Positions 23,207 to 31,100 of a stretch of DNA of 64,000 nt are shown here, piece after piece; within the stretch, counting starts at the first letter, position 1, and each line of letters starts with the position of its first letter. The notes beneath the pieces are model-generated. The model did not search any database. It was not told the origin of the DNA and worked only from the letters and a program-made list of their open reading frames with translations. The translations under genes were made by a program, and so were the position numbers. Source of the stretch: Anaerolineaceae bacterium (GTDB lineage: Bacteria > Chloroflexota > Anaerolineae > Anaerolineales > Villigracilaceae); assembly GCA_009772985.1 (NCBI GenBank), contig WOUS01000002.1, forward strand, positions 1-64,000. The letters are read 5' to 3'.

Positions 23207-24205
23207 CTATTCTCTGTTCTCTGCTTTTTGGTAAATTGCCGCGATGACTTCCTCCAGCGGCGGGTCGGAGATGGTGATGTCCACCAGCGTCCCGGCGGCG
23301 GAGAGGGCGGCCATGACTTTCCCGACCGGGGTGATGCGCGCGTCGAAGCGGAGTTTGACGCCGTAGCGCTCCTTCGCTACTTTGAGCGTCTCGGTGCCGG
23401 CGATGCGGAAGTCCGCGCCCACCTGCTGCGCGTAGCGCACCTCCACCAGTTTCGAGGTCAGGAACGAGCGCTTGAGCGCCGAGACCTTGTCCTGGTAGAC
23501 GATCTGTCCGTGGTTGATGATGATGACCCGTTTGCAGAGCGCTTCCAAATCCCCGGCGTCGTGGGAGGTCAGGAGTACGCCCACGTTTTCCTGCGCGGCC
23601 ATCGTGCGGATGGCGTCGCGGATGTGCTGTTTGGCGACCACGTCGAGGCCGATGGAGGGTTCGTCGAGCAGGAGCAGTTTGGGTTTGTGGAGCAGGGAGG
23701 CGGCCACTTCGCAGCGCATCCGCTGGCCGAGCGAAAGTTTGCGGACGGGCGTCTCCAGCAGGTCTTCGATCTCGAAGGCTTCGGCCAGTTCGGCGATGCG
23801 GCGCTTGGTCTGGCGGTCATCCAGTTCGTAGATTTTGCCGAACAGGGTGAGCGTGTCAATGGCGGGCAGGTGGTACCACAACTGCGGGCGCTGGCCGAAG
23901 ACCGTCCCGATGTGGTAGGCCAGTTGGCGGCGCTGTTTCCACGGGACGTAGCCGAGAACTTTGGCCTCGCCGCCAGACGGGAACAGGATGCCGGTCAGGA
24001 TCTTGATCGTGGTGGACTTCCCGGCCCCGTTCGGACCGATGAAGCCGAGCAGTTCGCCCGGTTCCATCTCGAATGACAGGCCGCGCACCGCCTCGATGGT
24101 TCTGAACTCCGGCCTGACCAGCGACCGCAGGCTGGCCCCCAGCCCGGCGGCTTTGCGTTTGGTGCGGAAGGTTTTGGAGAGGGAGGTGACTTCGATGGCG
24201 GGCAT
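23207..24205 (-). CDS. ABC transporter ATP-binding protein
   Basis: A 332-residue ATPase. Walker A GPNGAGKST is at about 57-65, the signature LSLGQRMR at about 157-164, Walker B LLLLDEPSIGLD at about 175-186 and the switch His in LLTSHD. The roughly 15-residue insert before Walker A and the extended C-terminal strand domain match the ATPases partnered with DUF990 permeases. No Shine-Dalgarno is apparent before the ATG. Head of a three-gene exporter operon, substrate unknown. Confidence 0.9.
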   Translation of the reverse strand: MPAIEVTSLSKTFRTKRKAAGLGASLRSLVRPEFRTIEAVRGLSFEMEPGELLGFIGPNGAGKSTTIKILTGILFPSGGEAKVLGYVPWKQRRQLAYHIGTVFGQRPQLWYHLPAIDTLTLFGKIYELDDRQTKRRIAELAEAFEIEDLLETPVRKLSLGQRMRCEVAASLLHKPKLLLLDEPSIGLDVVAKQHIRDAIRTMAAQENVGVLLTSHDAGDLEALCKRVIIINHGQIVYQDKVSALKRSFLTSKLVEVRYAQQVGADFRIAGTETLKVAKERYGVKLRFDARITPVGKVMAALSAAGTLVDITISDPPLEEVIAAIYQKAENRE

Positions 24206-24312
24206 GAGCCAATTGTAAAGGAGGATGGATGATTTATGAAAGAGGAACCACAGGAAGTAGATTCAAGTTAGAATTAGGGGAGAAATGATTTACCCCACTC
24301 TGAGGAGCGCTC

Positions 24313-25656
24313 ATGGATGAATCCGTTGCACCCAAAATTTATACCTGTTATAAATGCGGCCTCGAATCCGCCGTCGAACGGGCATTTGCCCGCGAGCGTG
24401 CTTTCCCGGGAGCACGGGTAAAATTCCTTTGCCCGAAGTGCCAGGTGAAGAGGCATCAACAGAGTACGTTGATCTTTTACGTTCTTATCCCCGCGCTGGG
24501 GATCGGCCTGACCCTGTTGGATATCAAGCCGCTTGCGTCGGTGGCGCGCATCCTGCTGGAGTTGACCACCATGATGGTCCTGGTGATCCCGCTTATTTTT
24601 GTGCACGAACTGGCGCATACCGCTGTGGCGGCGCTGACCGGGCTGCGGGTTTTTGCTGTCCTGTTGGGGAGCGGCAGGTCGTTGGTCGCCTTCCGCTGGC
24701 TGGGCATTAACTGGAACGTGCGCGTCCTGCCGGTCGGCGGCGCTACGCTTATTTCGGGCCCCCGGAGCCGCGGCTATCGAATCCGGTTGTTTTTCACCTA
24801 CCTGGCAGGTCCGCTGACGCATCTGGCGCTGATGGCCGGTTTCTTTTTTCTGATGGTTATTCTATACCTGGGTTTTCAGGGAGAATGGCTCTGGCGGATG
24901 GCCATCAACGGGATGGCGCTCAACGGGATCCTTTTTCTGGTAAACATTTTCCCAAAGAAGTTCTCCAGCAACGCGGGGCATATCGGTACGGATGGCTGGC
25001 AATTGCTGCACCTCTTTTCGATGAGCGAGAAAGAATTGAACGAGCGCGACGCGACATATTACATCCTCGAGACAGTGGACGCGATCCAGCAGAGCAAAAT
25101 GGATCGGGCAAAACAATGGATCGAACGAGGCCTGACGCTTCATCCGCAGCACCCGATGATGGTAAATGTGCTTGGTTTTTTCCAGGTGCATGCCCGCGAG
25201 TACGCCGCGGCGCGGGAAACGTTTCTTCAAGTACTGTCCGCTCCTGGAGAGCTCAAGCCCGAGGTCCGCTATATGGCGATGAACAATATCGCCTTCTCGA
25301 ACATGGTGCTGAACGACGTATCCCTGTTGCCACAGGCGGACGAGTATTCCGCCCAGGCCTACCAGAACATGCCCTGGGAACCGCTTATCGCCGGGACGCG
25401 CGGAGCAGTGCTGGTCCGCATGGGCCGGGTGGAGGATGGCATGCCCTTGCTGCGGACGGCGTTCGCGTCCAACCCGGACAAGAAGGGCAAGGCGGCGGAA
25501 GCATGTTTCCTCGCCGAGGCAGAGTGGAGGCGGGGGAACATGACCGAGGCGCGCCGCTGGGCCGGGACGGCGCGCGGTCTCGACCCGGCCTGCCCGTACC
25601 TGCCGGAAACGGAGCGGAGGCTGGGGGAACCGGCTCCGGAAAAGCGCCCGCAGTGA
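24313..25656 (+). CDS. Zinc-ribbon, M50-type membrane metalloprotease and TPR fusion
   Basis: A 447-residue membrane protein. An N-terminal zinc ribbon (C12/C15 and C40/C43) precedes membrane segments. One carries FVHELAHTA, giving the HExxH site (H98, E99, H102). A second conserved site is the TDG of HIGTDGWQLL near 240, the place of the third metal ligand in the M50 (site-2 protease) family. Residues about 255-440 are helical TPR-like repeats. GAGGAG precedes the ATG. The combination suggests a regulated intramembrane protease or an inactive relative. Substrate unknown. Confidence 0.8.
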   Translation: MDESVAPKIYTCYKCGLESAVERAFARERAFPGARVKFLCPKCQVKRHQQSTLIFYVLIPALGIGLTLLDIKPLASVARILLELTTMMVLVIPLIFVHELAHTAVAALTGLRVFAVLLGSGRSLVAFRWLGINWNVRVLPVGGATLISGPRSRGYRIRLFFTYLAGPLTHLALMAGFFFLMVILYLGFQGEWLWRMAINGMALNGILFLVNIFPKKFSSNAGHIGTDGWQLLHLFSMSEKELNERDATYYILETVDAIQQSKMDRAKQWIERGLTLHPQHPMMVNVLGFFQVHAREYAAARETFLQVLSAPGELKPEVRYMAMNNIAFSNMVLNDVSLLPQADEYSAQAYQNMPWEPLIAGTRGAVLVRMGRVEDGMPLLRTAFASNPDKKGKAAEACFLAEAEWRRGNMTEARRWAGTARGLDPACPYLPETERRLGEPAPEKRPQ

Positions 25657-25786
25657 CTTGCGCCCGCACCAACACTTCCCTCGCCGGTGACGCCGATGAT
25701 CACCGTTACGCCATAATCGGTCTGCAACTTTTTCGCCGTTCCCGCATCAAAATCCTGAATTCCATCTTGAAAACCGAGGAAGCGTC

Positions 25787-25996
25787 ATGCCCATCTTTGA
25801 ATTCGTTTGCACCGACTGCGAGCAATCTTTTGAAGAACTATTGCGGAACTCCGAGGCAGCCAGCGGAGTGATCTGCCCGAAGTGTGGGAGCGCGCAGGTC
25901 AGGAAGAAACTCTCCGCGTTTGCGTCCAAAATCTCCGGCGGGAGTTCGTTTTCGCTGGGAGCGCCGTCCGTCTCTTCGTGCGGAGGCAGCACCTGA
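25787..25996 (+). CDS. FmdB-family zinc-ribbon protein
   Basis: A 69-residue protein that starts MPIFEFVCTDC and carries CPKCG 20 residues later, the standard FmdB (PF09723) zinc ribbon, followed by a Ser/Gly-rich tail ending SCGGST. Proteins of this family are called regulatory on the basis of one formamidase locus, but their role is not established. GAGGAAG lies before the ATG. The 130-nt gap before it shows no other gene. Confidence 0.88.
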   Translation: MPIFEFVCTDCEQSFEELLRNSEAASGVICPKCGSAQVRKKLSAFASKISGGSSFSLGAPSVSSCGGST

Positions 25997-26044
25997 GGGG
26001 GCGACTAAACCGGCCGTGCGCCGGGTCAATTACACGAATCAAGA

Positions 26045-26070
26045 ACGGGCGAGGGTTTTCCCTCGCCCGT
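26045..26070. terminator. Bidirectional terminator between fmdB-like and GNAT genes
   Basis: Eleven-base-pair stem ACGGGCGAGGG/CCCTCGCCCGT with a TTTT loop, in a convergent gap. T-rich sequence follows on both strands. Confidence 0.75.
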
Positions 26071-26089
26071 TTCGATTCCGAACGCGGTT

Positions 26090-26605
26090 TCACTCAGGGC
26101 GGAACTTCTCGAACCGCAGGCATTCCATGCCCCAGTAGAATTTGCGGTCGAGGAGCGTCATGCCGATCTTTTCGGCCACGCGGCGGGAGGCGGCGTTCTC
26201 CGGGTGGACGAGGGCGATGATGCGTTTCAGGCCGATGGTCTCGAAACCGAAATCCAGGCTGGCCTGCGCGCCCTCGGTAGCGTATCCCTGCCCGCGGACC
26301 GGCTGGCTGAGCAGGTAGGCCACTTCGTCCTCGTTTGTGTTGGGCAGGCGGTTCAATCCGCACCAGCCGATGAGGCCGGGCTTTTCGCGCGCTTCGACCG
26401 CCCACTGGCCGAAGCCGAATTGCTCGTACTGGGTCAACTGCTCGCGGATGATGCGTTCCACTTTTTCCAGCGGGGGAGGGCCGGGGCGCGGGAAATACTT
26501 GAAGATTCCCGGCTCCTGCAAAATCTTGAAGAGAGGGTGCAGGTCGCCCAGGGTGAATGGCCGCAGGAGCAGGCGCGGGGTGGTGATGGTTGGGACGGTC
26601 ATCAT
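26090..26605 (-). CDS. GNAT acetyltransferase, RimJ/RimL type
   Basis: A 171-residue acetyltransferase. The opening TPRLLLRPFTLGDL and the later GYATEGAQASLDFGFE (motif A) and HPENAASRRVAEKIGM (motif B) are characteristic of the RimJ/RimL group that acetylates N-terminal amines of ribosomal proteins or small molecules. Two ATGs are adjacent, and GGAAG 5 nt upstream fits the first. Exact substrate unknown. Confidence 0.87.
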   Translation of the reverse strand: MMTVPTITTPRLLLRPFTLGDLHPLFKILQEPGIFKYFPRPGPPPLEKVERIIREQLTQYEQFGFGQWAVEAREKPGLIGWCGLNRLPNTNEDEVAYLLSQPVRGQGYATEGAQASLDFGFETIGLKRIIALVHPENAASRRVAEKIGMTLLDRKFYWGMECLRFEKFRPE

Positions 26606-26642
26606 ACTACTTCCGCGTTTTATTTGGAGACGGCTTGCAAGT

Positions 26643-27770
26643 TTATCCCATCACCGACACGCCGATGAGTTTGCCGACCCCGTAGGTCAGGATGGCCGCA
26701 ACGAGGCCGATAATCACCTGCCGGAAACCGGAGTAGAAGACGTTGCGTCCGGTCATCAGGGTGATGGCCGCGCCGACGACGAACAGCGCCACCGCGCTGA
26801 CGGCCATGCTGGTGTAGATGGCGACGTTCCCGGTAAGGAAGGCGAAGGGCAGGATGGGGAAGATGGCCCCGAGTGCGAAAAGGAAGAACGAGGTCAGCGC
26901 GGCCACGTAGGCCGAGCCGCCCAGTTCCTGCGGGTCAATGCCGAGTTCCTCGCGGGCGAGCGTATCGAGAATGGCATCCTGCCCGGTGTTCATGATGGCG
27001 GCAGAGAGTTCGCGGGCGCGCGCCTCAGACAGCCCCTTGGCCTGGTAGATGAGCGCCAGTTCGGCGGCTTCTTCCGCCGGATTATTTTCCAGTTCCTCTT
27101 TCTCGATCTTGATCTGGTTGGCGTAGAGTTCGCGCGAACTCTGCACCGAGAGCCATTCGCCCAGCGCCATGGACCCGGCCCCGGCCAGCAGCCCGGCGAT
27201 GCCGGTGATGAACACGTAATGGCTGGACAGGTTGGCGCCGGCCACGCCCATGGTCAGGCTGAGGATGGAGACCAGTCCGTCGTTCGCGCCCAGCACGGCG
27301 GCGCGCAGCGCGTTCCCGCCGCCGGTTTTGTGGCGGCCTTCCATTTTCGCCACCGACCCGCCGGAGAGTCCGCCCTGACCGCCGGAGAGCATGACCAGCA
27401 GACGGGCGTGAGAGCGTTCGTCGGCAGACATGCGCCCGGTCTCGGCTTCGGGCTGGTTGTCGTAGGCGCGGCTGTCGGCCTGTTCGTTGCTCGTGATGGT
27501 CGGGAGCACGAAGCCGGGTCCGAAACGTTTCGCCAGCCCGCGCAGGATGCGCGTCCGCCAGGATGGGCGGCGGGGCGGGACCGGCATCCCGGCCTCTGTC
27601 ATCCGCGTTTCCCAGGCCGCGGCGTGCTTCTCTTCGCTCTGCGCCAGCCTCCGGTAGACTTCGGACAACTGCGGATTCTTCTCGGTTTCGGCCAGGGCGG
27701 TGTAGAGCGCCGCGCCGTCAATTTCTTTTTGCCAGTTGGCAAGGTAGCGGGAGATGTCTTTTTTGTCCAT
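26643..27770 (-). CDS. Ferritin-like/VIT1 fusion iron transporter (MbfA type)
   Basis: A 375-residue protein. Residues about 1-140 form a ferritin-like helical bundle with several Glu/His (for example EIDGAALYTALAETE, SEEKHAAAWE and DERSHARLL). Residues about 160-375 are a VIT1/CCC1 transporter with the family motif GANDGLVSILSLTMG and five membrane helices. In alpha-proteobacteria such fusions (MbfA) export iron and protect from peroxide. The same role is inferred. The ATG lies 6 nt after TATAAT and has no Shine-Dalgarno. Confidence 0.88.
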   Translation of the reverse strand: MDKKDISRYLANWQKEIDGAALYTALAETEKNPQLSEVYRRLAQSEEKHAAAWETRMTEAGMPVPPRRPSWRTRILRGLAKRFGPGFVLPTITSNEQADSRAYDNQPEAETGRMSADERSHARLLVMLSGGQGGLSGGSVAKMEGRHKTGGGNALRAAVLGANDGLVSILSLTMGVAGANLSSHYVFITGIAGLLAGAGSMALGEWLSVQSSRELYANQIKIEKEELENNPAEEAAELALIYQAKGLSEARARELSAAIMNTGQDAILDTLAREELGIDPQELGGSAYVAALTSFFLFALGAIFPILPFAFLTGNVAIYTSMAVSAVALFVVGAAITLMTGRNVFYSGFRQVIIGLVAAILTYGVGKLIGVSVMG

Positions 27771-27776
27771 GAGGAT

Positions 27777-27782
27777 ATTATA
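27777..27782 (-). promoter_or_regulatory. -10 element placed 6 nt before the ATG
   Basis: Reverse-strand TATAAT ends 6 nt before the start codon of the VIT1-type gene. Transcription would begin at or near the A of the ATG, giving a leaderless mRNA. Confidence 0.6.
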
Positions 27783-27787
27783 CAAGC

Positions 27788-27818
27788 AAAACTCCCGGAG
27801 ACTGCCGGTCTCCGGGAG
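27788..27818 (-). terminator. Terminator of the GH57 gene
   Basis: Eleven-base-pair stem CTCCCGGAGAC/GTCTCCGGGAG, 5-nt loop, followed on the reverse strand by TTTTGCTT. It ends the amylolytic gene run. Confidence 0.85.
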
Positions 27819-27838
27819 TGATTCTATGGGGGCGTGGG

Positions 27839-27856
27839 ACAAGTCTGCAGACTTGT
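27839..27856. repeat. 18-bp perfect palindrome near the GH57 stop
   Basis: ACAAGTCTGCAGACTTGT is self-complementary, with wobble-compatible extensions on both sides. It resembles the GGACAAA palindromes at 18461 and lies 6 bp after the stop codon. Confidence 0.65.
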
Positions 27857-27861
27857 TCTGC

Positions 27862-30800
27862 TTACGGAACCATCTGCAACTGCGGGAAGTCGTCCGGGCC
27901 GAGGCTGGCGGGGTCGGACTGGCTGGGAGTGTAGGCCGAGAGCATTTCCTCCTGCGTCGGGGCCAGATCGGCCGGCCACAGGTAGTCGAGGATGCGGGTG
28001 TGGTTTTTGTCGGCCGGCGCGCCGCCCGCGGCCCATTGCCCGCCCGAGGCGGTCACGTCGCGGACGCCGTTGATGCCGTAGCCGTCGTTGGACAGGACAA
28101 CCACCGCGAACTTCCACGCGGCCGGGTCGCCGGGGATGGCCGAGAGCGGGATCTTGGCGATGATGAGATTCTTGCCCGGGTCGGTGAAGATGGTGAGCGG
28201 GATACCCTTGTCGGCGGTTTCGGGCGAAGCGGAGGTGAAGACGCCATAGTTCCAGCCGGAGACTGTGAGGGCGTAATCCCAGCCGTAGCCGGAGGCCAGC
28301 GCGGCGTTGCGCCCGTTGCGCAGGAGACGCGCTCCGCTGGCTGCGCCGTCGGTGTCAATGTAGATGTCCACCAGTTGGATCGCCAGTCCGTTCGGAGCGC
28401 CCCACGGGTTCTCGACCGGGCCGCCCATCTGGATGCTGAAGACCAGGTTGTTCCCATCCTGGCCGACCTTGAATTCCAGAAGATCGAAGACGCCGGGCTT
28501 GAAGACGTTGTCGGTCGGATACGTGTACGAGCCGGGACCGTGGTCGTCGTCCGCCGGGTCGGTCAGGTCAACGATCCAGGTGGTGCGGCCCAGGTCGGGG
28601 AGGAGCATCCGCCCGGGAGCGGAGGCAGGTAACAGGTCCGATTGCGTGGCGACCCGGAATTGGAGGCTGTCGCCGGCATCGAGGGCAGATGACAGTTCCG
28701 CCAGCGGGATGGCGATCTCGATACTCCCTTGCCCGCTGTTCGTCTGGAAGGCGCTGTCCTGGACCGCCTCCCATGCCGACGTTTCGACATTCCAGATCTG
28801 CAGGGTGGTGACTGGAATTTGCCCGGGCGTTATTTCGGAGTGGAGACGGTGGGTGGCGTATATGCCGAGCACTCGGCCATCGTCGGCGAAGGGTGTGCCG
28901 CCGCTGACGTACGGGACTTTGAAATAGATATCTATTGCGCCCGACGCATTGGCTGCGCTGCCGCGCAGGTACAGGTTGTTTTTATCGAAGCCGAATTGAA
29001 GCGAGGTGAGGCTGCCTTCGAACAGGAATTCGCCAGCGCTTTGCCATTCATCCGGCGTGGTGAGCCGTCCATCAATCACCGGGGTGAACAGGCCTTGCAG
29101 GGACGCGTCTGGTTCGACCGGCGTGGGCTGGATGATGGGGACGGAGAGGGAGGCCGGGCGCTTGAGGCCGAGGGCGTCGTAGACCTGGCCGAGGGTCTCG
29201 CGGAAGCCGGCGTCGAAGGCGGCGTCGTTGCCCGAGTCCTTGTCCGCGCCGTACCACCAGAACCAGTCCGAGCCTTCGGCGGCGAGCATGGCGTCGTAGG
29301 CTTTGTCCACGCTGGCCTGGTCGCGCGTGCCTTTTTTGGAGCCGGTCAGGTATTCTTCCAGCGTGGCGCGGGCCGCGCCCAGGTAGTTCCAGGCGGTGTT
29401 CTCTTCGGGTTCGCCGATCCAGGTCTCGAAGGTGGCGTTGTCCCACGAACCGGCCCACAGCTCCGGGATGGATTCGGGCGTCTGGTCGTAGAGCGCCAGG
29501 AACTCGGTGGAGGTGACGGTCTTGATGGTCGGGTCGGCGCTCAGGGCGGAATAGAGGCCGTTCAGGAAGTCCTTGCCGTCGCCCTCGTACCATTCCCAGG
29601 CGTTCTCGCCGTCCAGGATGACCGTCACCACGTACGGACCTCCGGCCTGCCCCTTGACCTCGTCACGGATGGCGTGCAGGCGGCCCATGAAGTCGTCCAC
29701 GGCGGCCTGGGCGGAGAGTTGGCTGTAATCGAACGAGACCTTGTTCGAGAGTTGGGTATCGCGGAAGAAGATGGTGACCGTCTTGTTGTCCCTGCCGACG
29801 GTGTAGGGACGGTACAGCGCCGTCGCGTTGTTCGGGACGCCGTCGGCATTGCGGGTGAAGTCGAGGTCCAGCGAGTGGGCGAGGATGCCCTCGTCGGTGA
29901 CCATCCATTGGACGCCGGCGCGGGAGGTGATGGTGACCATCATTTGCGCCACCGATCCCTCGGCAGGCCACATCCCGTTCGGCGCTTTGCCGAAGTGGTC
30001 TTCGTAGAGTTGGATGCCGCGCTGCAATTGCTGGATGGCGTCCTCGCCGTGGACGAAGCGGGTCGGCAGTGTGATGTCTGGCACGGCCTGCGAGGCCAGG
30101 TTGGTGTCTATCAGCAGGGGCAGGATGGGATGGGCGTAGGGCGTGAAGGTCACTTCGATCTGGCCGGAATCCTGCATCGCCTTGTGGACCGGGATAACCT
30201 GCGCCATCAGTTCGGCGTGCTTGTCGAGTACGGTTTGCTTATCCTGTTCGGTAAAGCCGCTCCCTTTGGCAACCAGCGAAGCCAGCGGCTCCCCGGCAAG
30301 GTAGTTGGGATCGGTCCAGGCCAGGTTGAAGAGCACCTGCAAATCGAGGAAATCCTGCACGCTCCAGGAGGCGACGGCGGCGGAAATCGAGGCTTCGTCC
30401 GCGCCGCCGCGCATCTGCTGGAGTTCCACGTAGCGCGGGAACTTTTCGATGATCCTGCCGTTCACGTCGAAGAAGCGCTGGAGGATGTAGGTTTTGTCCT
30501 CGTCGGTCAGTTGGCCGGCGGGAATGAGCGTCACCGCCCAGACCTTGTCGCGCTGGCCGTCGTTGAAGGCGTCAATCTGTTGGATGAGCGAGGGCGTCAG
30601 GTTGAAGGTGACGTGGATGTCCGGGTAGGCCTGGAGCATCTGCGCCATATCCACGTAATCCTTGGCGGCGTGGAAGCGCACCCACGGCGCGCTGACAAGA
30701 CCGGTGGCCTGGTCCACGGCGTAGAAGGGCTGGTGCTGGTGCCAGAGGATGTTGAGGTACAGGTCCGGCTGGACGGGCGCGGCCGGCGTGGCGGTCGCTT

Positions 30801-30870
30801 TCGGCGCGCAGGCCGTGACGAGCAGGGCGGCTGCGAGCAGCAGGTTGAAAAGACGGAAGATGTTTTTCAC
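27862..30870 (-). CDS. GH57 amylopullulanase-like lipoprotein with C-terminal DOMON/glucodextranase-type domain
   Basis: A 1002-residue exported enzyme. A GTG start at 30870, served by GAGGAG at 7 nt, gives a lipoprotein signal with lipobox LVTA-C21. The GH57 catalytic domain (about 38-640) has motif 1 LNILWHQHQPFY, the nucleophile Glu in WPAEGSVAQ (about 303) and the acid Asp in VTDEGIL (about 323). The C-terminal third (about 690-1000), with VTDPADDDHGPGSYTYP, fits the DOMON-like domain of glucodextranases and amylopullulanases. It should cleave alpha-1,4 and possibly alpha-1,6 glucan bonds at the cell surface. Last gene of the maltodextrin locus. Confidence 0.88.
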   Translation of the reverse strand: MKNIFRLFNLLLAAALLVTACAPKATATPAAPVQPDLYLNILWHQHQPFYAVDQATGLVSAPWVRFHAAKDYVDMAQMLQAYPDIHVTFNLTPSLIQQIDAFNDGQRDKVWAVTLIPAGQLTDEDKTYILQRFFDVNGRIIEKFPRYVELQQMRGGADEASISAAVASWSVQDFLDLQVLFNLAWTDPNYLAGEPLASLVAKGSGFTEQDKQTVLDKHAELMAQVIPVHKAMQDSGQIEVTFTPYAHPILPLLIDTNLASQAVPDITLPTRFVHGEDAIQQLQRGIQLYEDHFGKAPNGMWPAEGSVAQMMVTITSRAGVQWMVTDEGILAHSLDLDFTRNADGVPNNATALYRPYTVGRDNKTVTIFFRDTQLSNKVSFDYSQLSAQAAVDDFMGRLHAIRDEVKGQAGGPYVVTVILDGENAWEWYEGDGKDFLNGLYSALSADPTIKTVTSTEFLALYDQTPESIPELWAGSWDNATFETWIGEPEENTAWNYLGAARATLEEYLTGSKKGTRDQASVDKAYDAMLAAEGSDWFWWYGADKDSGNDAAFDAGFRETLGQVYDALGLKRPASLSVPIIQPTPVEPDASLQGLFTPVIDGRLTTPDEWQSAGEFLFEGSLTSLQFGFDKNNLYLRGSAANASGAIDIYFKVPYVSGGTPFADDGRVLGIYATHRLHSEITPGQIPVTTLQIWNVETSAWEAVQDSAFQTNSGQGSIEIAIPLAELSSALDAGDSLQFRVATQSDLLPASAPGRMLLPDLGRTTWIVDLTDPADDDHGPGSYTYPTDNVFKPGVFDLLEFKVGQDGNNLVFSIQMGGPVENPWGAPNGLAIQLVDIYIDTDGAASGARLLRNGRNAALASGYGWDYALTVSGWNYGVFTSASPETADKGIPLTIFTDPGKNLIIAKIPLSAIPGDPAAWKFAVVVLSNDGYGINGVRDVTASGGQWAAGGAPADKNHTRILDYLWPADLAPTQEEMLSAYTPSQSDPASLGPDDFPQLQMVP

Positions 30871-30893
30871 AGGAGGTCTCCTCTCGAATTGGG

Positions 30894-31071
30894 GTAGTGG
30901 CGACTTTAGCGGCCCTGTTGCAAAGATCAGAAAAATAAACTTCGTGTCTTTGCGAGCCGCGTTCTTTGCGGCGAAGCAATCTCCTCGCGGTGCGGGAGAC
31001 TGCTTCGGCGGAAAACCACCGCCTCGCAGCGACACATTACGGTGTGTTTGCAACAGAGCAACTTTAGCCGC
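30894..31071. repeat. Composite repeat element between GH13 and GH57 genes
   Basis: A GTAG-headed segment (30894) is followed by CTGTTGCAAA (30915-30924), matched by TTTGCAACAG at 31047-31056. Inside lies a hairpin of GAAGCAATCTCC (30973-30984) with GGGAGACTGCTTC (30994-31006). Near-identical direct repeats ACTTTAGC(G/C)GC at 30903 and 31061 bracket the inverted repeats, as a target duplication would. No coding potential. Confidence 0.65.
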
Positions 31072-31079
31072 TTTTTCCG

Positions 31080-31100
31080 GACGACTGAAGTCGTCACTAC
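31080..31100 (-). repeat. REP-like palindrome overlapping the GH13 stop codon
   Basis: On the reverse strand GTAGT is followed by GACGACTTCAGTCGTC, a 7-bp stem. The TAG inside GTAG is the stop codon of the GH13 lipoprotein gene. Confidence 0.75.

Noticed and set aside
28729-30897. 722-codon open frame on the + strand opposite the GH57 gene
   Set aside because: It mirrors the high-GC codon pattern of the GH57 gene, has no domain and no ribosome site. The GH57 frame has a signal peptide and catalytic motifs.
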